In this document: positions 58,039 to 64,000 of the stretch, in pieces
How positions within the stretch are numbered: position 1 is the first letter of the stretch
Layout of the letters: each line of letters starts with the position of its first letter
Assembly (NCBI GenBank): GCA_036346225.1
Contig: JARFIW010001215.1
Span: 4,226,501 to 4,290,500 of the forward strand
DNA length: 64,000 bases
Direction of reading: 5' to 3'
Origin: Platerodrilus igneus
Lineage: Eukaryota > Arthropoda > Insecta > Coleoptera > Lycidae
Position numbers and translations under genes: made by a program
Notes under the pieces: model-generated
The model's database searches: none
What the model saw: only the letters and a program-made list of their open reading frames with translations
What the model was told of the DNA's origin: nothing

Positions 58039-58445
58039 GTAAGATGAAATAATTACTTAGACTTTTATGCAAAGCCCAAATGATCATTTCAAATCGAGCT
58101 AGTAATTGAAAGATGGAAAATATAAGGTGTTGGACAGGACTTGAACCTGAATCCTGGTTTTGCCGGAACCATGCGTTTACCAATTACGCCACCGAGACCG
58201 ATGACATAATTGGGAAATTTACAAATTTAAATCGTGTACACAACTATACATAAACACTTTCAATTACGTTTGGCATTTTTGTCAATCATATCTGACATTG
58301 TCAATGGTTCTGGCAAAACCAGGATACAGGTTCAAGTCCTGTCCAAGACCTTATATTTTCCATCTTTCAATTACTAGCTCGATTTAAAATGATCATTTGG
58401 GCTTTGCATAAAAGTCTAAGTAATTATTTCATCTTACTCACTATA
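58033..58445. repeat. Head-to-head SINE-like palindrome
   Basis: Arm 58033-58172 is inverted at 58304-58445 (anchors TAGTGAGTAAGATGAAATAA, TTTATGCAAAGCCC, AATGATCATTT, GAAAGATGGAAAATATAAGG, CAGGACTTGAACCTG) with few mismatches. The arms run from the (TA)n side inward to a tRNA-like sequence. The 130-bp centre is not repeated. Confidence 0.88.
58133..58200 (-). repeat. tRNA-like SINE head
   Basis: On the - strand CGGTCTCGGTGGCGTAATTG has an A-box-like TGGCGTAATTGGT. An anticodon-like arm TGGTT-CCGGCAA-AACCA and a B box GGTTCAAGTCC with paired T stem CAGG/CCTG follow. The acceptor ends do not pair, so it is a tRNA-derived SINE head and not a tRNA gene. The second arm holds only its 3' half (58305-58350). 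Confidence 0.65.
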
Positions 58446-58486
58446 ATACGATAGTATTTATCCACTTACCTTGTGTAATTAACTAC

Positions 58487-58489
<3 letters not shown>

Positions 58490-58536
<47 letters not shown>
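58490..58536. repeat. (TA)n microsatellite
   Basis: About 23 TA units to the right of the palindrome. Confidence 0.95.
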
Positions 58537-58538
<2 letters not shown>

Positions 58539-59779
58539 TGGCACGGGTTTACTTCATAACGTCTGTTGTCGTTTCCTTTTGCTTATTTTTCTACTTATGT
58601 TATTTTGATATTAAATGAGTTTTTATGGATTTTTTATACTTTTGATAAATTGCTCAAATTTTTTTCGTTCTTATGACTTTCTTATATGAACAATATACCT
58701 TTAATTTTGTATTATTTTGATTTCTTAAATATTCAGAATATCTTCACAAATTTCTCCAATACTTCCTCCATTACCATATCCCTCCCATTTATGATTGCTA
58801 TATGTGTGGCATGAATAACGCAATAAATCTTTACTACGTGTCAGAGCTGATGTTGGGTTGATGCTTTTCAAATAGGGTAAACATGGTAGTCGACAACTAT
58901 CCGTATTTTGGAAAAAGTATATTCGCAGGTGCAAAGACAGAAAATTTCTATTTCTTGTGTTTTCATTCTCGGGTTTTTACTCATTGTCTTATTCCGTTTC
59001 CTCCCCCATTTTCTTTTATTTGTGACCTTGAAATTTTATTGCATTTTTTCTTTTTTTGTCTAACATATGGGTGAGGCGCTGTCACTTCTTTTATACCTCT
59101 CTTGATTAGGATGGTATGAATTTACCATACACATCCTCTTCTTTTATCAATTTTTGATGTCTTCGGGTTGAGTATGCCTACCTTTAAGAATAGCAAGGTG
59201 TGGTTTTGTTTTTGGTTAGTTTGTTAGGCACGGGAGTTTTTCAGACTTGCTGTTCCTTCATTTGAGGACACTTCTCTCTCTCTCTCTTCTGTAGGACTCT
59301 TGTTCGAATACTTAACTTTTTCATATCCCACTGTCTCCTTTTCTCCCCTTATTTTTCCTTGGATGGATCTTGTCTTGTGCCCTAAACACTACTGCCTCTC
59401 ACGTAAGAGTAGTGCTTCCCCACTTCGTTTTGGCGAGTTGAGTAGCACCTTTCTATCCATCTTGCCTACTGTCTTTTGCTCAATGCGAGCTCTTCTTCTT
59501 GGTTTTTGCCTCTGAAGCGACTATGAAATCCAACTATTCGAACCTCCATTTAATACCTTTTCCCATATCAAATCTACCTTTTTTTCTTAGTCACGATATG
59601 GTCTGGGAACCAGTCAACTCACGGCACTGGGCTGTTTTACAGACATTTTTAACCTTGTATCGTCACGATTCTTACCTTAAGTGGTGGTAATGTTCTTGTT
59701 AATTTGTTTGCCGATTGCTATTTTATCGACTCCACACCTGGGGCACATGCAATCTTGTACCCATAATAATAAGGAATAA
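58537..59779. other. T-rich intron sequence, no gene recognised
   Basis: Short open frames only; a (TC)n run at 59274-59288. Nothing with a family motif. Confidence 0.4.
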
Positions 59780-60030
59780 TGTTGAAGCAACAAAGGCAAC
59801 AGATAGCTCGTCACCAACACTTTCAGAAAGAAATGATATAAAACAATTGATAACAGAATTTGTAAGAAATGAGTGAAATATATGACAAAGAAAACAGATT
59901 GAATAGAAATTCTGTATTCACAACTGTAGAAATAGATTTTTTACTGTAGAGGCATAGGTTGCTATCCTATCGGTATCTAAAGAGAAAAGCAACAATCGAC
60001 GTAAGCTAGTACAAGTCCTAAAGATTTGTT
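59780..60030. repeat. Dispersed repeat, mariner-free copy
   Basis: Matches 20265-20390 joined to 21706-21870 and lacks the mariner at the corresponding TA (near 59879). Later sequence to about 60250 may be a diverged continuation. Confidence 0.75.
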
Positions 60031-60990
60031 CAAGTTGTTCAAACGGAAGATATGTCAACCACGATAAACGAATGTATTGGGTATAAAAGATGGAAATGTA
60101 AAAGAAGTAGAATTATTTGAAAATAGAGAGGGATAAAAATTTTTGTTAACTAGGAATGAGGAAGGTATTTAGAAATAAATAAGCTATTTGTAACATGAAA
60201 AGGTTTGAACGATTCAAGGTTCCAGGGTAAGGTACATTATAGTATACGATGGAATAAGTCTAACAGGTATAAATTAGATTTAGGTTAGAGTTGGGAAAGA
60301 AAGTTCAAGGGTGAGATATATTTATACTGAAGAGGTAACATCAAAAGGCAAAATTGGTTAAAATAGAAACAGAAAAGAGAATATATTTAGATGAAGGTAC
60401 AAACATAAGTACCTGTAAGTACTATTGTTAGAGACATGAAAATGGTTTTAAATTCTTAATATGCCAGTGTCTTAAGGTTTACCGTTTGAATCTTGTAGTT
60501 CATAAATCAATGGAAAAATTATGTGAGAAAATTAAATAATATAAATTTAAGAGCTGATATAGCAGAAAACTTTCTAGTTGCATCAGATAGAAGGGAATTT
60601 TTTCTTCCATACAATCTGTTTCAAACTGCAATACAAATAAATTAGCCGTGAAGAATGATAAAGTGTTCCCATTGCAATCTTTTTCCTGTTTGTACAACTT
60701 GTGAAATTGAAAGCAATTCTATGACTTGCAGTGTATAATAAGCTTGATTAAATCAACGGTTGATAAGCTATTTGTACATAAAGATTGTGAATTTAAATTT
60801 TGGGATACTAGGGATCCAAGTGGGAGATCATTTATCATTTGTTTTACTTGTACATATTTGAGTATATTAAAAGTATTATCTTGGGGTTACTCTTAGTTCT
60901 TTTAAAAGAAAAAGGTATCGAATATTTTCTGAAATTGTAAATTAATTCACTGTATGTTTATACGCATATAAAATTTGTGTTTTTTTTTAG
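60031..60990. other. Intron sequence before exon 6
   Basis: AT-rich with a T-run at the acceptor. No gene or element recognised. Confidence 0.5.
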
Positions 60991-62194
60991 GAGGGCGTAG
61001 CTACTGCTATAGGAGAACAGCCCATTAAGGGTCTTGTAAGTGGTGCAGCTGGCGCTCGAATGACTGTTGCAGAGTCATTGAGCAACCTAGTTTTTGCTGG
61101 TATTACTGAGTTACGTGATGTTAAATGTAGTGGTAATTGGATGTGGCCGGCCAAGCTTCCAGGAGAGGGCGCAGCACTGTATGATGCATGTGAAGCAATG
61201 TGTAAAATTATGTCTGAATTTGGAATTGCTATTGATGGTGGCAAAGATTCTTTAAGTATGGCTGCACGTGTTGGAGAAAATACAGTTAAAGCTCCAGGTA
61301 CTTTGGTTGTGTCAACATATGCACCATGTCCAGATGTGCGTAAAGTGATAACTCCAGACTTAAAGGCACCTTCTATGGGTAAAACGGGAATACTACTTCA
61401 CGTTGACTTGTCAGGTGGAAAAAATCGTTTGGGTGGTTCAGCTCTTGCCCAGTGCTACAAACAATTAGGCAAAGAAGTTCCAGATATAGATGATCCAAAA
61501 ACATTCAAAAATGCTTTTACGGCAACACAAGAATTAATTAAAGGTGACTATATCTGTGCTGGTCATGATATTAGTGATGGCGGTTTAATTACTTGCTTAC
61601 TGGAAATGTCTTTTGCGGGTATTAGTGGAATCGATATTAATATAACGCATAAGAATGGCAAAGTTATACCAATTTTGTTTGCTGAAGAGGCAGGTTGGGT
61701 GTTGGAAGTGTTAGAAGGTAACCTTAAGCATTGTTTATCAGTATTTAAAAAGCATAATGTTCTTGTATATAATATTGGCAAAAGTGTTGGCTATGGAATT
61801 TATTCAAAAATATCTGTTGCGGTTCAGAATGCTTGCATTGAAAGTACTGTATTACCAATGATGCAAATTTGGGAAACTACAAGTTACCATCTAGAACTTC
61901 AACAAACTATTAAGGATTGCGCAGACTCTGAATTTAACTCTTTCGAATCTAGAAGTGCACCAAAATATAAACTGACTTTTAATCCAGATGTGGAGAAACC
62001 TAAAAATATTACAACTGATATTCGTGTTGCAGTTTTAAGAGAGGAAGGAATTAATGGAGATCGAGAAATGGCAGCTGCACTTGTGAGAGTTGGTTTTAAA
62101 GTATGGGATGTGACCATGGAAGATTTAATCACTGGTGAAGTTAATTTGGGACAATTTAAAGGAATAATCTTTCCTGGTGGTTTTAGCTATGCAG
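60991..62194 (+). CDS. Pfas: PFAS coding exon 6 (second synthase half, start of amidotransferase)
   Basis: A run of T and AG (60981-60990) forms the acceptor, and phase 0 joins HFGY to EGVATAIGEQP. Residues 711-1111 include VAESLSNLVFA, DVKCSGNWMW, LPGEGAALYDA, DGGKDSLSMAA and GHDISDGGL, the second AIRS-like half with its nucleotide-binding loop. The C-terminal part, VAVLREEGINGDREMA and FPGGFSYA, begins the class I glutamine amidotransferase domain. The donor is G|GTAAGT at 62195; the split Gly/Asp codon expects a SYAD continuation. The catalytic Cys, His and Glu are not in the window. Confidence 0.96.
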
Positions 62195-62241
62195 GTAAGT
62201 GTATTTTAAACTTTCGTATAGTTTTATTTTATTGCTTTGCT

Positions 62242-63475
62242 GCAAGGCTAAATTCAACATTTTGTACCCACAATCATGTAGAAAACCATTCAACTCTTGA
62301 AACCTGGTTTGTAAAGTCAAATAGCAATTTAATCTTTTAAAAGTCTGCGTAAACACTTTATTGTTCACGAAATACCTCAAGGTTTTAACTAATTTCATAC
62401 ACATGGCACATGGGCATTAAACATTTGTTCCGATAAGATTTCCCCTGATTGAACTGTTTTTGTAAGTAATTTTCTGAATCAGCTCACTTCCACATCATCT
62501 TCGAGTCAAGCAGGCTGAGAAGTCGTTGATGCGCAAAACCCAGTAGGGCCAACAATAAAACCCTGTAGGGCGAACAAAAATATAAAAACTGACAAAATGC
62601 TGTGGGATAAAGAATCAACCACTAGCCCACAAGTACCCCCTAGCCAACCAACATCGTTAATCACCCTCAAACTCATCCATCACGTACGACATCCGTCTGG
62701 GGCCAACGCCTTGTCACTGTAAGCAACACCTGGAACTTGTGCTTAACCAATTTAAGGGTAGTAGCCAGCGGCCAATCGTTAAAGGTGAGTGATTTTTACA
62801 TGATCCCAAAAGGATTTTTATTTCGAAACCCTCTTTTCCACAACAGCTAAGTTTCAAGCTGCGAAGACTTCCATCATTCCCGTCTGTAAGAGCCGGCACC
62901 CAACTGAGTCGAAGCTACAATTTATTGTTGATTTTAAAATATCTTTTACTTAGAATGTATATTCTGTAGAGTGTAATATTTACTCTAAATGTGGCATATT
63001 TGAAACTTTTACTAATAACTATTTTAAGACTTTCAATTACAGTTTTGGACTAAATTTGTATGCGATTATTAGATCTGATGTTCATATAGATCCTAAGAAA
63101 TGAAATTCTGTTTAACTAATGATTTTGATATGACTAACACAAGTGAAATTATTTATTGCTTTTTATAATTATTATTGGATAAAAATTGTTTGTTATATAA
63201 TAGATATCTTCTGATTTTACTATGTTCAATTTTCTAAGAGTAAATTAAAAATTTTAAAATAATCTACTTCGATAGGGTTTCTGTATCTACCCTAAAATCT
63301 TATCTTTTTAATACTTGCTAAATACAGTGACGTCCAACTTCACTTTATTTTGCTTTCTGTTTCACAAAGAATATTTCAACCCTGCTCTTTTTATGATCTC
63401 CTACGGTATAATAGCCAAGCTAGCCGCCAGCACAGCAGGTTTTTATAGTTCCATCTCGTACGCATGAAAGTCAAA
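62242..63475. repeat. 1.2-kb dispersed repeat, copy 2 (partner 39240-40470)
   Basis: Begins about 50 bp after the exon 6 donor. Same anchors as copy 1. Together the copies bracket exon 6 in direct orientation. Confidence 0.75.
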
Positions 63476-63639
63476 GTCCCTTTAAAGTTCCAAATCGTTA
63501 TTTTATCTTTTTCCTAGGAGCAAGATCACAAAACGTATTCTCTAAAAAATTAAAACTCTTAACACTGACGCCCAACGCTTTTGGGCCTGAAATGCGTAAC
63601 AACTTATGTGCACCACATTTTAAAAATTAATACTGCTAC

Positions 63640-64000
63640 AAGAAAGATACGGTATGAAAATCAACAAAAATGAATCTAAAGTACTAGTATGTAAGAGAGG
63701 GAAAATAAGTCAAAAACAAGAATACAAATAGAAAACTAGAATTTATAAGAGGTTAATCATTTCTGCTACTTAGGAAGTCAAATAATGCAAGATGAGAAGG
63801 TGCAAAAGCTACAAATCAAAGATTAGCACAAGGCCGGGCTGTATTTAACAAGAAAAGCAGCTACTATGTTCGAAAGCAACGAACATTGAAACAAGGAAAA
63901 GACTACTGAAAGCATATGCATGGAGCACAGCACTGTAGGGCTGTAAAATGTGAACAGTAGGCGTAGCGGACAAGAAAAGGATAGAAGTCTTCGAAGTGTA
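63640..64000 (+). pseudogene. RTE-like LINE fragment, cut by window edge
   Basis: Reads YGMKINKNESKVLVCKRGKI, then broken frames to ETRKRLLKAYAWSTAL, CKMTVG-like sequence and VADKKRIEVFEV at the edge. Same RT C-terminal region as the intron 5 fragments; the 3' end lies beyond 64000. It already has stops and indels. Confidence 0.7.

Larger units (their letters stand above)
38937..60990 (+). other. PFAS intron 5 (22.1 kb), transposon-filled
   Basis: Donor GTAAGT at 38937, acceptor T-run plus AG at 60990, phase 0. It contains a 1.2-kb dispersed repeat, a gypsy relic, RTE LINE ends and the 7.5-kb gypsy element with long LTRs. Confidence 0.9.
195..62194 (+). other. Pfas: PFAS (FGAM synthase) gene, six coding exons, 3' part outside window
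   Basis: This is the one host gene of the window. The family converts formylglycinamide ribonucleotide, glutamine and ATP to formylglycinamidine ribonucleotide, the fourth step of cytosolic de novo purine synthesis. Six exons join to 3,334 coding nt (about 1,111 residues) with phases that agree at every junction (phases 2, 1, 1, 1, 0, 1 after exons 1 to 6) and GT-AG borders throughout. Domain order matches eukaryotic single-chain PurL: N-terminal PurS-like region, linker, two AIRS-like synthase halves, then the start of the class I glutamine amidotransferase. Family members are about 1,300-1,350 residues, so roughly 230 C-terminal residues, including the amidotransferase Cys-His-Glu triad, lie beyond 64000. 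No stop or frameshift interrupts the exons, so the gene looks functional. It spans more than 62 kb, almost all of it transposon-filled intron. Confidence 0.95.
62195..64000 (+). other. PFAS intron 6, 5' part
   Basis: Donor GTAAGT at 62195; no acceptor followed by amidotransferase coding sequence appears before 64000. It holds the second copy of the 1.2-kb repeat and an RTE LINE end cut by the window edge. Confidence 0.8.

Noticed and set aside
58133..58200. tRNA gene (Ala-like anticodon loop) on the - strand
   Set aside because: A and B boxes and anticodon arm are present, but the acceptor stem does not pair and the 3' part is duplicated in an inverted repeat; better a SINE head.
60987..61244. 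85-codon - strand frame
   Set aside because: Antisense shadow of PFAS exon 6.

Overview
The window is AT-rich nuclear DNA of an animal, most likely an insect. It has spliceosomal introns, a purine-synthesis gene of animal type, and a dense load of transposable elements typical of arthropods: Ty3/gypsy, BEL/Pao, CR1/Jockey-like and RTE-like LINEs, Penelope, Tc1/mariner, hAT and tRNA-derived SINEs. I cannot name the order or species from the sequence.

The only host gene I can support is phosphoribosylformylglycinamidine synthase (FGAM synthase, PFAS; bacterial PurL), on the + strand across the whole window. Six coding exons join with consistent phase and GT-AG borders: 195-1033, 30270-30523, 37809-38192, 38239-38637, 38683-38936 and 60991-62194. 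They encode about 1,111 residues, from the start Met to the first residues of the C-terminal glutamine amidotransferase domain. The exons with the amidotransferase active site lie beyond 64000. Intron sizes are extreme: 29.2 kb, 7.3 kb, 46 nt, 45 nt, 22.1 kb, and a last one of more than 1.8 kb.

Intron 1 opens with a nest of elements. A Ty3/gypsy element (1533-14334, LTRs of about 165 bp, GTACT target duplication) was hit by a LINE (about 2463-7385) and by a Penelope-like element (7893-11463, 12-bp target duplication). Further on are a tRNA-type SINE (15003-15268), a BEL/Pao integrase relic (15563-17190, - strand), a hAT MITE (18635-18961), a complete-ended mariner (20393-21703) and a palindromic array of primer-binding-site-like units (25905-26300). 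Intron 2 holds an IS630-like transposase relic, a hAT (DUF4371) relic, a gypsy gag-protease relic and a 1.8-kb imperfect inverted repeat (35384-37202). Intron 5 holds a 1.2-kb repeat with a second copy in intron 6, a gypsy relic between two decayed LTR-like repeats, several RTE LINE 3' ends, a young-looking gypsy element with 2.2-kb LTRs (50433-57975) inserted in a (TA)n tract, and a head-to-head SINE-like palindrome (58033-58445).

No intact transposase or polymerase gene is left; every element gene I read has stops, frameshifts or deletions. I see no operon, CRISPR array, functional tRNA or rRNA gene, and no clearly new enzymatic system. The most unusual structures are the 2.2-kb LTRs that seem to have captured a primer binding site, the palindromic array at 26 kb, a possible decayed hammerhead ribozyme in one Penelope repeat, and the in-frame 45-nt intron of the host gene.
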